A stretch of 5,192 nucleotides of DNA from Candidatus Omnitrophota bacterium. Its GTDB lineage: Bacteria > Omnitrophota > Gorgyraeia > Aquiviventales > Aquiviventaceae. Below the pieces are notes generated by a model. The model was not told the origin of the DNA and ran no database searches. It was given only the letters and a program-made list of their open reading frames with translations. Shown here one piece after another: positions 1-4,961 of the stretch. How positions within the stretch are numbered: position 1 is the first letter of the stretch; the number at the start of each line of letters is the position of its first letter. Made by a program: the position numbers and the translations under genes. The DNA is taken from NCBI GenBank assembly GCA_016180605.1, contig JACPAW010000107.1, positions 1 through 5,192 on the forward strand, given 5' to 3'.

Positions 1-1373
1 GTTTCCTCCCACACCTGAGGCAAAAAGAGTCCCCTTCCTTTGGCATGTTCGAGAATGACCCCATCGCGGCCGGCGATGAGATCTTCCAGTTGGTTTAAAC
101 GTTTCGGAGGACTTAGCACAGACACCTCGATTTGAACAGACGCAAGCTCCTTCGCCTCAACGGGTGGAAAACGCGGATCGTTGAAAGCTGCTTCTAGTGC
201 AACCGTTTCGATGAGCGAGGCAAGGGAGTCCTTCGCCTGGGTGCGCCCGATGCAACCTCTGAGCGCGCCGGATTTTCGCAGAGTAACAAACAAACCAGAA
301 GCACGCTTAAGCTCAGGGTATTCTTCTAAAATAACCGGCTTGACCGGTCGCTGTGGATCCAACGCTTTAACAAGGGCCTGACGTGCTGCCGCAACCAGGG
401 CAGCTCCTGCTTCAGAAGAAATCCTCCCCTCCAAGGCGGAAAGGTCAGGATCCACCATGCCGATAGCGGCATAGCCGACAACCCGCTGACGCTCTCCACT
501 GGTGTCTCCAGAGTTAGCGTAGGAAAGAAGATGCCTTCCAGGAAACCCTAGCTTTGAGGCTAACAAAAGGCTTGTCAGGATGGGCCCTTGCCCGCAAGCC
601 TCTGCCTGACCTTTGCGAAAGAGCCCATAGAGCGCTTTCGGGCTTTCAAAGAGGATGCCATGGGTCGTGGTCTGGTCGATGACTTTGGCTTGTTCGTACG
701 AATGGTAGTGTGAAAGATCGGTGCTAAAGATGAAAAGATAATCCCCTTTTTGGGAAAGACCGGCTAGCGCCTCGGAAAGCTTCTGGATATCTGCCCAGTC
801 GTGGCTGCCCATCAGTATCGGGACAATCGGCAATGAGCCAAGGGAAAGCTGTAGAAAAGGAAGCTGGACTTCCAAGGAATGCTCCGCACTCTCATGGGCC
901 GATGCCACATGCTGGATACCGTCTGCTTGGAGCAAAAAATCCACTGCTTTCCGATCCACAGGTAGTTTTCCAAGCGGCGTTTGATAGTCAGTGGCGGTAT
1001 CCACCGAGGATCCCTCGAAGCGCTGTTGGTGGGTAAACCCAACCACGACCACCCCATCGTATCGGCTGCCCTGCAGGCACGCATATCCTTTTGCCGCCAC
1101 TGGACCTGAGTAGACAGTGCCTGCATGGGGAGCAAGCAGTATCCGCACCTTACCTTCCGGACAGCCCCCTGGCTGCTGGATCAGGAATGACTCTATTTGC
1201 CGCCGAAGGTCTTGTGTATTTTCAGGGTAAAATGAGCCTGCCACCTTAGCCGTTCGAGTCTGAGCCAAAACCGGCGCAGACAGCAGCAGGCACCCTAACC
1301 CAAGAAAAACAGCGGCCCAATACAGCCGCAGCAGACAAAACCGAAAGAAATATAACTCACTGGCTTGTCTCAT
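1..1373 (-). CDS. Exported MEMO-AMMECR1 fusion protein (AmmeMemoRadiSam proteins B + A), 3' end beyond window
   Basis: My own minus-strand translation from ATG at 1373 stays open for 457 codons to the left edge, so the C-terminus is missing. Residues about 40-310 are a MEMO domain: AGSFYP (45-50), APHAG (81-85), GFTH (112-115), a STDLSHY segment (217-223) and EACGQGP (258-264). H83, H115, D219, H222 and C260 match the five metal-site positions known in MEMO proteins. Residues about 320-457 are an AMMECR1 domain, with the LRGCIG motif at 371-376 and FNDPRFPPV at 397-405; only its last part is lost. Residues 1-38 look like a signal peptide: basic start, hydrophobic stretch about 20-32, then VLA before Q38. 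A Shine-Dalgarno AGAGGA (1383-1388) lies 9 bases before the ATG. The biochemical role of this family is unsettled; the usual partner is a radical SAM protein, which is not in the window. Export is inferred. Domain calls are firm. Confidence 0.93.
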   Translation of the reverse strand, partial: MRQASELYFFRFCLLRLYWAAVFLGLGCLLLSAPVLAQTRTAKVAGSFYPENTQDLRRQIESFLIQQPGGCPEGKVRILLAPHAGTVYSGPVAAKGYACLQGSRYDGVVVVGFTHQQRFEGSSVDTATDYQTPLGKLPVDRKAVDFLLQADGIQHVASAHESAEHSLEVQLPFLQLSLGSLPIVPILMGSHDWADIQKLSEALAGLSQKGDYLFIFSTDLSHYHSYEQAKVIDQTTTHGILFESPKALYGLFRKGQAEACGQGPILTSLLLASKLGFPGRHLLSYANSGDTSGERQRVVGYAAIGMVDPDLSALEGRISSEAGAALVAAARQALVKALDPQRPVKPVILEEYPELKRASGLFVTLRKSGALRGCIGRTQAKDSLASLIETVALEAAFNDPRFPPVEAKELASVQIEVSVLSPPKRLNQLEDLIAGRDGVILEHAKGRGLFLPQVWEE

Positions 1374-1417
1374 CTACCCCTATCCTCTTGTGGCCGTTAT
1401 TCTACCAAAAAAATTCA

Positions 1418-1446
1418 TTGACAGGCTTGGATTCCTCAAGTATAAT
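1418..1446 (+). promoter_or_regulatory. Consensus sigma70 promoter facing the cold-shock gene
   Basis: TTGACA (1418-1423) and TATAAT (1441-1446) both match the sigma70 consensus at 6/6 and are separated by exactly 17 bp. Transcription would start near 1453 and run right, through the palindrome (1470-1572) and the leader terminator, toward the cold-shock gene at 1739. The implied leader is about 285 bases, long for a 204-base gene but in keeping with the long leaders known for some csp mRNAs. The -10 region also contains a minus-strand TATACT, but without a convincing -35. Confidence 0.82.
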
Positions 1447-1469
1447 TTGAAACAATATTGGCGCTGGAA

Positions 1470-1572
1470 GCTAGTGGTTCGACAACTTTGATTTGATGGG
1501 TTGCTCACCACTAGTGCTGAGCAGGATTGACAAGAGGATTACCCATCAAGTCAATCCTGTCGAAGCACTAGC
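1470..1572. repeat. 103-base compound palindrome (REP/MITE-like or structured leader RNA)
   Basis: The outer arms 1470-1501 and 1541-1572 are inverted repeats of 32 bases matching at 27. Inside is a second near-palindrome at 1502-1523, TGCTCA-c-CACTAGTG-c-TGAGCA, with a single mismatched pair of positions. Competing perfect stems also exist: CTAGTGGT (1471-1478) with ACCACTAG (1507-1514), and CAGGATTGAC (1522-1531) with GTCAATCCTG (1550-1559). In that second fold TTGATGGGT (1493-1501) and ACCCATCAA (1541-1549) lie in the two loops and are complementary over 9 bases, so a kissing-loop contact is possible. There is no transposase and no clear target duplication. It could be a short non-autonomous repeat of REPIN or MITE type that landed in the csp leader, or a functional RNA. 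Structure is seen; origin is inferred. Confidence 0.75.
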
Positions 1573-1662
1573 GCAGATAGAAGATTGAGCAACAAAAGTG
1601 AATCCTTGTAAATCTAGTTTGGCTCGGCCAGTCATTTTTAAAGGGAAACGACTTTCGTTGGG

Positions 1663-1710
1663 AAACCGCTAAGGTAACCGATGAGGTTGCTTGGCGGTTT
1701 TTTGTGTTTT
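1663..1710 (+). terminator. Intrinsic terminator inside the cold-shock leader (attenuator candidate)
   Basis: AAACCGC (1663-1669) pairs with GCGGTTT (1694-1700). The stem continues inward through TAAG with CTTG (one T-G wobble) and AACC with GGTT, around a GATGA loop. A run of six T (1698-1703) follows, then GTGTTTT. The hairpin ends about 35 bases before the csp start codon and lies downstream of the consensus promoter, so read-through is needed to express csp from that promoter. It could serve as an attenuator or as the 3' end of a separate leader RNA of about 250 bases. It has no T tract in the opposite direction. Confidence 0.72.
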
Positions 1711-1721
1711 GTGAAGCATGG

Positions 1722-1729
1722 AAGGGGGG
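1722..1729 (+). promoter_or_regulatory. Ribosome-binding site fixing the csp start at 1739
   Basis: AAGGGGGG lies 9 bases before ATG 1739. An in-frame ATG at 1718 precedes this purine run and would add seven residues not seen in CspA-family proteins, so 1739 is the better start. Confidence 0.8.
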
Positions 1730-1738
1730 TGTAGAAAG

Positions 1739-1942
1739 ATGGCAAGAGGAACTGTGAAGTGGTTCAGCGATCAGAAGGGGTATGGTTTTGTTACTCCGGA
1801 TGATGGCTCTAAGGACGTGTTCGTCCACTACTCTGCAATCTCAGGCGATGGCTTTAAGTCCCTTAAGGAAAACGACAAGGTGGAGTTTGAAATCACCCAA
1901 GGGCCCAAGGGGCCTCAGGCGTCGAACGTAACGAAGGTATAA
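1739..1942 (+). CDS. CspA-family cold-shock protein
   Basis: A 67-residue single cold-shock domain of normal family length. It begins MARGTVKWF, has RNP1 as KGYGFV (13-18) and RNP2 as VFVHY (27-31), and ends NVTKV. The RNP aromatic residues used for single-stranded nucleic acid binding (W8, F17, F28, H30, Y31) are visible. Such proteins act in the cytoplasm as RNA chaperones that melt secondary structure, and some act as transcription antiterminators. The gene stands alone between a consensus promoter with a long structured leader and a bidirectional terminator. The intrinsic terminator in its own leader makes autoregulation by antitermination plausible, but that is inference. Whether it is cold-induced cannot be read from the sequence. 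Several csp paralogues are usual in one genome, so I give no specific symbol. Confidence 0.97.
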   Translation: MARGTVKWFSDQKGYGFVTPDDGSKDVFVHYSAISGDGFKSLKENDKVEFEITQGPKGPQASNVTKV

Positions 1943-1960
1943 GCACCTTCGTTTTACGGA

Positions 1961-1997
1961 AAACAAAACCCCCGTCAGATGGCGGGGGTTTTTGTTT
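1961..1997. terminator. Bidirectional intrinsic terminator between convergent csp and NAD kinase genes
   Basis: AAACAAAACCCCCG (1961-1974) and CGGGGGTTTTTGTTT (1983-1997) form a GC-rich stem around an 8-base loop with A tracts on one side and T tracts on the other. It therefore works as a T-tailed hairpin in both directions. It overlaps the 3' end of the NAD kinase gene: the last five codons (KTPAI) lie in its right arm and loop, and the stop codon at 1975-1977 sits in the loop. Confidence 0.9.
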
Positions 1998-2898
1998 GCG
2001 TGATCAGACGCACGGGCTCAGATAAAGAAAGGCGAAGCTCCACCTCATCGGCAAAACGCAGAGGAATCCTAAGGTGTGGCCCATCGATAAAAATACTGCC
2101 CCGGCGCATGAGCCAATGAATCTTCACGCGCTGAGCTGAGGAAAGCACGCCCCCGCGCAGCCGAGCGCGGGAAAGACGCCCCTCGTAAAGCTCGCGAGGA
2201 CGGTACTGAAACTTCTTAGCATGCCATGGAAGCAGATACCCTCCAGCTGCCCGTACCGCACTGCTGGAACCCGCAGCGGTAGAAACCCAAACCCCGGAAC
2301 TTTTTTGCAGTTCCTTTAAGGATCCGATCTGAATGCGGTATCGGCTCATGGTCGCTGGGTCATCGTGGACAATCAGCACATCATTGACAGCCCGATGCGG
2401 CAGCCAACGGCCATTGAGCCGCAACTGCAAGCGGTAAAGCTGAACCTCCGGAAGGCAACCTTTCATGGATAAGCGGCACAATGCAGGAAAGGTGTTCTTG
2501 GTCGCTGCTGAAAAAACAGCTTCGCTGCGCGAGGGATCGGAGTTGACCCCTAGGATAGGGGTATTGGACGCGCTGCGGGCTGCTTGCAAGAAAGTCCCAT
2601 CTCCTCCAACGGTAACGATGAGATGATATCTCCGATGCACACGCAGATCCACGCGACAGGCAAGATCGAAATCCACGGGCAGTTGCCGCAGCGCGTGCAC
2701 TACCGTGCTTAAGGCTTGCTCATGCACGTCATGCGCCCGCTGCATATCCCGCAAATCGGGATGGCCACGCTTAAGAAGCCGGACTAAATGTGGGTCTTGC
2801 TGCTCCTGAACATACTGCTGGTAAGCGTCCTTCTTGTAGACGACTAAGACGCGCTTCCGCTTCTTTGTACGGTAGATTTTACTCATTTGGTCATCCAT
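1975..2898 (-). CDS. NAD kinase, NADK2-like subfamily
   Basis: 307 residues from ATG 2898. The NAD kinase signature VGGDGTF is at 97-103 (GGDGT 98-102, likely catalytic D100). It is followed by GVNSDPSRSE (117-126), AVNDVLI (170-176) and KSSGVWVSTAAGS (199-211). These resemble the eukaryotic mitochondrial NADK2 pattern (GVNxDPxRSEG, ALNEVxI, QKSSGxxxxTGTGS) more than classical bacterial NadK, whose second motif is TPTGSTAYS. The expected reaction is NAD + ATP to NADP + ADP in the cytoplasm. The Gly-rich second motif is degenerate (AAGSSSA), and NE is ND. The N-terminus is basic (KKRKR, 12-16). The start overlaps the upstream stop as TGATG, implying translational coupling; TTG 2901 and ATG 2886 are alternative starts. 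It could be the cell's only NAD kinase or an accessory one tied to the upstream pair. Family call is strong; substrate preference is not shown. Confidence 0.87.
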   Translation of the reverse strand: MDDQMSKIYRTKKRKRVLVVYKKDAYQQYVQEQQDPHLVRLLKRGHPDLRDMQRAHDVHEQALSTVVHALRQLPVDFDLACRVDLRVHRRYHLIVTVGGDGTFLQAARSASNTPILGVNSDPSRSEAVFSAATKNTFPALCRLSMKGCLPEVQLYRLQLRLNGRWLPHRAVNDVLIVHDDPATMSRYRIQIGSLKELQKSSGVWVSTAAGSSSAVRAAGGYLLPWHAKKFQYRPRELYEGRLSRARLRGGVLSSAQRVKIHWLMRRGSIFIDGPHLRIPLRFADEVELRLSLSEPVRLITQTKTPAI

Positions 2899-3404
2899 CA
2901 ATCTTCATTTTGGAGTAGGGACTGATAACGCCTTAAGAACTGGCGGTCTTTGGAGCGTCCCGCAAGCTTTTTCGAGCGCAAAAGCTTGGTTAATCGACCC
3001 ACTTTGACGGGCACACCCCGCACCGTAAAGGTTGCGGCATCGCGTGCTATTTCTGAAAACACATAGCCGGAAATGGCTAACAAAAGTTCTATAGCGACTC
3101 CTTCGTGCGTCGTTGCCACAAGAGTCCTTCGATCCTTTACCAGACGCCTCACCTCTTGGGATTCTAGAGGTCCTTCGGCAGTTCCAATGGTGAATTTCAA
3201 GCGTTTCAAACATTGGAGAACGTGGGTAACATTGCGAATGGTAGGGTCAATGAAAAGATCATAGTCTATTGTCGCGAATGTTTGGGCGGGGGTATTGGCA
3301 TAGTAGTTAATACCGGCCATTCCAACAACGACATATTGTACCCCATACCGATTAAAGCACTGGATGACGGCACGGTATGGATCCTGCAACGCACGAGCCT
3401 CCAT
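2898..3404 (-). CDS. Small nucleotidyltransferase-fold protein (AbiEii/MNT-like), probable toxin or partner of the XRE protein
   Basis: 168 residues. After an N-terminal helix comes a strand and turn VVVGMAGINYYA (25-36), in the place of the GG-V-A loop of minimal nucleotidyltransferases. Then comes TIDYDLFID (45-53), whose D47 and D49 form the expected metal-binding DxD. VAIELLLAI (103-111) offers E106 as a possible third acidic residue. The C-terminal KLAGRSKDRQFL (146-157) matches the K-AxGRxKD element common in AbiEii-like and DUF6036-like proteins. Such proteins transfer nucleotides to RNA or protein targets in some toxin systems. Here the strict GG of the loop is replaced by GMAG, so activity is uncertain. 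The ATG follows the XRE stop directly (TGAATG), with AGAGG upstream inside the XRE gene. The stop overlaps the NAD kinase start. The fold call is good; the toxin role is inferred from layout. Confidence 0.78.
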   Translation of the reverse strand: MEARALQDPYRAVIQCFNRYGVQYVVVGMAGINYYANTPAQTFATIDYDLFIDPTIRNVTHVLQCLKRLKFTIGTAEGPLESQEVRRLVKDRRTLVATTHEGVAIELLLAISGYVFSEIARDAATFTVRGVPVKVGRLTKLLRSKKLAGRSKDRQFLRRYQSLLQNED

Positions 3405-3752
3405 TCAACCTCTGTCTTTGTGGCGATAGTGCCTTAGCCACGCCAACTGAACCGCGTTGACCCACCCTCTCTCTAAACCATCCACAGCACGCTGATCGCG
3501 CTCAATAAGCCGCTGATTGAGTTTCGCTTGCCGAAAAAGCGGATGCTCTTGTTCCTTGTTCATCTCCAATAGCTCTCCCGGACTACATCCAAGCACCTCT
3601 GATAACCGTGCGAGCGTGCGCAGGGAGACCGAACGCCGGCCTGCGTCCATCGCCGAGATGTTGGACCGATACCATCCTAGTCGTTTGGCCAGCTCAGCGG
3701 CAGTGAGTCCCCTCACCCGAGCTTCTGTCGTGATGCGCGTTCGAATCGTCAT
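3405..3752 (-). CDS. XRE-family helix-turn-helix regulator, probable antitoxin
   Basis: 115 residues. Residues about 5-63 are a Cro/C1-type HTH: TAAELAKRLG (17-26) is the first helix pair, RSNISAMDAGRRSVSL (29-44) the recognition helix and following turn, and RTLARLSEVLGCSPGELL (45-62) the last helices. The rest (about 68-115, HPLFRQAKLNQ to HYRHKDRG) is a charged helical tail with no recognised family; it may contact the nucleotidyltransferase. It is the first gene of a three-gene unit and its TGA is followed directly by the ATG of the next gene. A perfect inverted repeat starts 8 bases beyond its start codon, so it probably represses its own operon. DNA binding is firm; the antitoxin role is inferred. 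Confidence 0.88.
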   Translation of the reverse strand: MTIRTRITTEARVRGLTAAELAKRLGWYRSNISAMDAGRRSVSLRTLARLSEVLGCSPGELLEMNKEQEHPLFRQAKLNQRLIERDQRAVDGLERGWVNAVQLAWLRHYRHKDRG

Positions 3753-3760
3753 GCGTTTAT

Positions 3761-3779
3761 GTTATCATATAATGATAAC
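3761..3779. promoter_or_regulatory. Probable operator of the XRE-NTase-NADK operon
   Basis: GTTATCAT-ATA-ATGATAAC is a perfect 8-bp inverted repeat with a 3-bp centre, lying just upstream of the XRE start codon. On the minus strand TATGAT (5/6 to a -10 hexamer) falls inside it, so a bound dimer would block the promoter; the -35 is unclear. A TATAAT on the plus strand also falls here but has no matching -35 and no gene ahead. Confidence 0.7.
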
Positions 3780-3842
3780 TTTAAGCAAAGGGCAAAGAGT
3801 TGTGCCAATCCAGATCAGAGGGTACTATTGGAAGACCTCAGT

Positions 3843-4028
3843 TTAGAACCGGGTGATCCAGTTGATGAAGCGGGACTCAGAAGCTTTGTGCCAGCGGCGA
3901 AACTGCCAGCTGGTTGCCATGATGCCAAGCCCGAAGAGAATGAACATCGCCGCAATCAAAGCAACCAATAGCTGAGGAAACAGCAGAATGGCAATACCAA
4001 ATAACACGAACAATAAACCGGTGATCAT
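3843..4028 (-). CDS. DUF3096-like two-helix inner-membrane protein
   Basis: 61 residues. Two hydrophobic segments, about 3-17 and 21-40, are joined by FPQLL (17-21), and GL before the second segment's end (33-35) follows the pattern of the short DUF3096 family (a glycine-containing helix, FPxLL turn, second helix). The basic tail after residue 43 (RRWHK) predicts a cytoplasmic C-terminus. No function is known for the family. The ATG is 9 bases after the stop of the outer-membrane protein gene, so the two are probably co-transcribed; no good Shine-Dalgarno is visible, which fits coupling. About 90 bases (3753-3842) separate it from the XRE gene, with no terminator seen. A reading frame on the same strand at 3877-4131 overlaps it and the barrel gene and looks like a shadow. 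Confidence 0.75.
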   Translation of the reverse strand: MITGLLFVLFGIAILLFPQLLVALIAAMFILFGLGIMATSWQFRRWHKASESRFINWITRF

Positions 4029-4037
4029 TTTGGAGTA

Positions 4038-4913
4038 TTAAAAGCGAGCCCCCATCCGCCAGGACACACCGACGTGATCCGTATCGTGGGTTAAGCCGAT
4101 CGGAAACCCTAATCCCAGCCATGCCTCCCAATCCTCATGGAAAGTCGTGTGAAAAACACCCGGAGTTAAGGTCAGCTCGCTTTCGTCCACGCGGCGATTC
4201 AGCTGAATGGCATCGAAAGCCTTTCCGTCCAACTCCAGATTTGCCTGCCAGTGGGGATTCAACGGCCGGCTTAATCCTACCCCGTAGCTCACCGTGCGAA
4301 AATCATGGCCCTTGCTGATGGGAGTGTCGTTAAAAATAGGGTCTGCCGGATGATCGTGGTTGTCAAACGTCATGGCAGCACCCATCATGCCACTGACACG
4401 CAATGGGCCGACTTGTTTGGAAGCTGCCGCTAAAATGTCAAAGCCTCCCTCTTGTCCGATATCTTCAGTTTCCGCACGGTTGGGCCATAATCCCCCAACC
4501 CGCAGACGCAAGGCAGGCATTCGCTCTGACTCCTGCAAGAGCTGATAGGAAAGACCTGCGTAAAGCCGCTCAAAGTCGCCATCGTCGTTCCGATCGTGCT
4601 CATCGCCATCGCTGTGGGTGTGCTGCCGATAAGCCTTGTACACAATTTCCATCTCAGGCTGCCATCTTTCGGCAAGACCGTGCTTGATCCGCCAGGTCAC
4701 CAGATGGGTTTTGCGATGATTGCTGCGAGTGCCGATGGCTTGGCTGGTGTTGAATACCTGATCATTACGATTGTCTCTCAAGAAGGTATAATTCCACTCC
4801 ACACGAGTCCTTCCCTTCTGTTGGTTTTCCGCTTCGGGAAGATTGAAATTCAAAGAATCAGCAAAAACAGAAGGGCTAAGACAAAAAAAGCAAGCCGCGA
4901 TTATTTTATTCAT
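4038..4913 (-). CDS. Outer-membrane beta-barrel protein, unassigned (Phenol_MetA_deg-like pattern)
   Basis: 291 residues. Residues 1-18 are a signal peptide (MNKIIAACFF start, cleavage expected after SVFA at 15-18). The mature part alternates polar and hydrophobic residues in amphipathic strands, for example LRLRVGGLW (135-143), LRVSGMMGAAMTF (171-183), WQANLELDG (222-230) and VGVSWRMGARF (281-291), ending in Phe as outer-membrane proteins do. Probable surface loops are rich in His and Asp: HTHSDGDEHDRNDD (98-111), DNHDHPAD (184-191) and THDTDH (275-280). The overall look is that of putative transporter or MetA-pathway barrels (PF13557-like), but I do not recognise a specific family and the cargo is unknown. 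AAAGG precedes the ATG by 4 bases. It is followed by the DUF3096-like gene, and a cyclophilin gene lies 48 bases upstream on the same strand. Outer-membrane location is well supported. Confidence 0.8.
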   Translation of the reverse strand: MNKIIAACFFCLSPSVFADSLNFNLPEAENQQKGRTRVEWNYTFLRDNRNDQVFNTSQAIGTRSNHRKTHLVTWRIKHGLAERWQPEMEIVYKAYRQHTHSDGDEHDRNDDGDFERLYAGLSYQLLQESERMPALRLRVGGLWPNRAETEDIGQEGGFDILAAASKQVGPLRVSGMMGAAMTFDNHDHPADPIFNDTPISKGHDFRTVSYGVGLSRPLNPHWQANLELDGKAFDAIQLNRRVDESELTLTPGVFHTTFHEDWEAWLGLGFPIGLTHDTDHVGVSWRMGARF

Positions 4914-4961
4914 GATGCCTTTCAGTATAGCTTACTCGCACGGCAAGCACCATCTGCGCCT

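Larger units (their letters stand above)
1374..1738. other. 365-base intergenic region between the divergent MEMO and csp genes
   Basis: No convincing protein gene is present. In order it contains the Shine-Dalgarno of the leftward MEMO gene, the rightward consensus promoter, the compound palindrome, about 70 bases with no strong feature (1573-1640), a small AACGA/TCGTT hairpin with a 3-base loop (1647-1659) flanked by two GGGAAAC copies 17 bases apart (1643 and 1660), an intrinsic terminator, and the csp ribosome-binding site. No clear promoter for the MEMO gene was found. Confidence 0.75.

Noticed and set aside
812..1135. Minus-strand 107-codon frame and plus-strand frame 833-1036
   Set aside because: Both lie inside the MEMO-AMMECR1 gene in other frames and show no recognisable protein features.
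1439..1444. Minus-strand TATACT as a -10 for the MEMO gene
   Set aside because: It arises from the overlap with the plus-strand TATAAT, and no acceptable -35 lies 16-18 bases upstream on that strand.
1527..1555. Second TTGACA with a hexamer 17 bases on (GTCAAT) inside the palindrome
   Set aside because: GTCAAT matches the -10 consensus at only 3/6 and lacks its key first two bases; TTGACA here belongs to the CAGGATTGAC stem.
1470..1572. Integron attC site or IS ends
   Set aside because: No paired GTTRRRY/RYYYAAC core sites, no integrase or transposase gene and no clear target-site duplication.
1496..1588. Thirty-codon reading frame through the palindrome in the csp leader (ATG GGT TGC ... 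TGA)
   Set aside because: No Shine-Dalgarno precedes it and its sequence is dictated by the inverted repeats; a leader peptide cannot be excluded but is not supported.
1621..1710. Known riboswitch (GEMM, fluoride, ZTP and others) before csp
   Set aside because: Only short resemblances were found; no conserved core of any class I know is present.
2904..4036. Thirteen-base repeat TCATTTTGGAGTA near 2904 and 4024
   Set aside because: It is short, falls in or beside coding ends of unrelated genes, and shows no further flanking similarity; probably chance.
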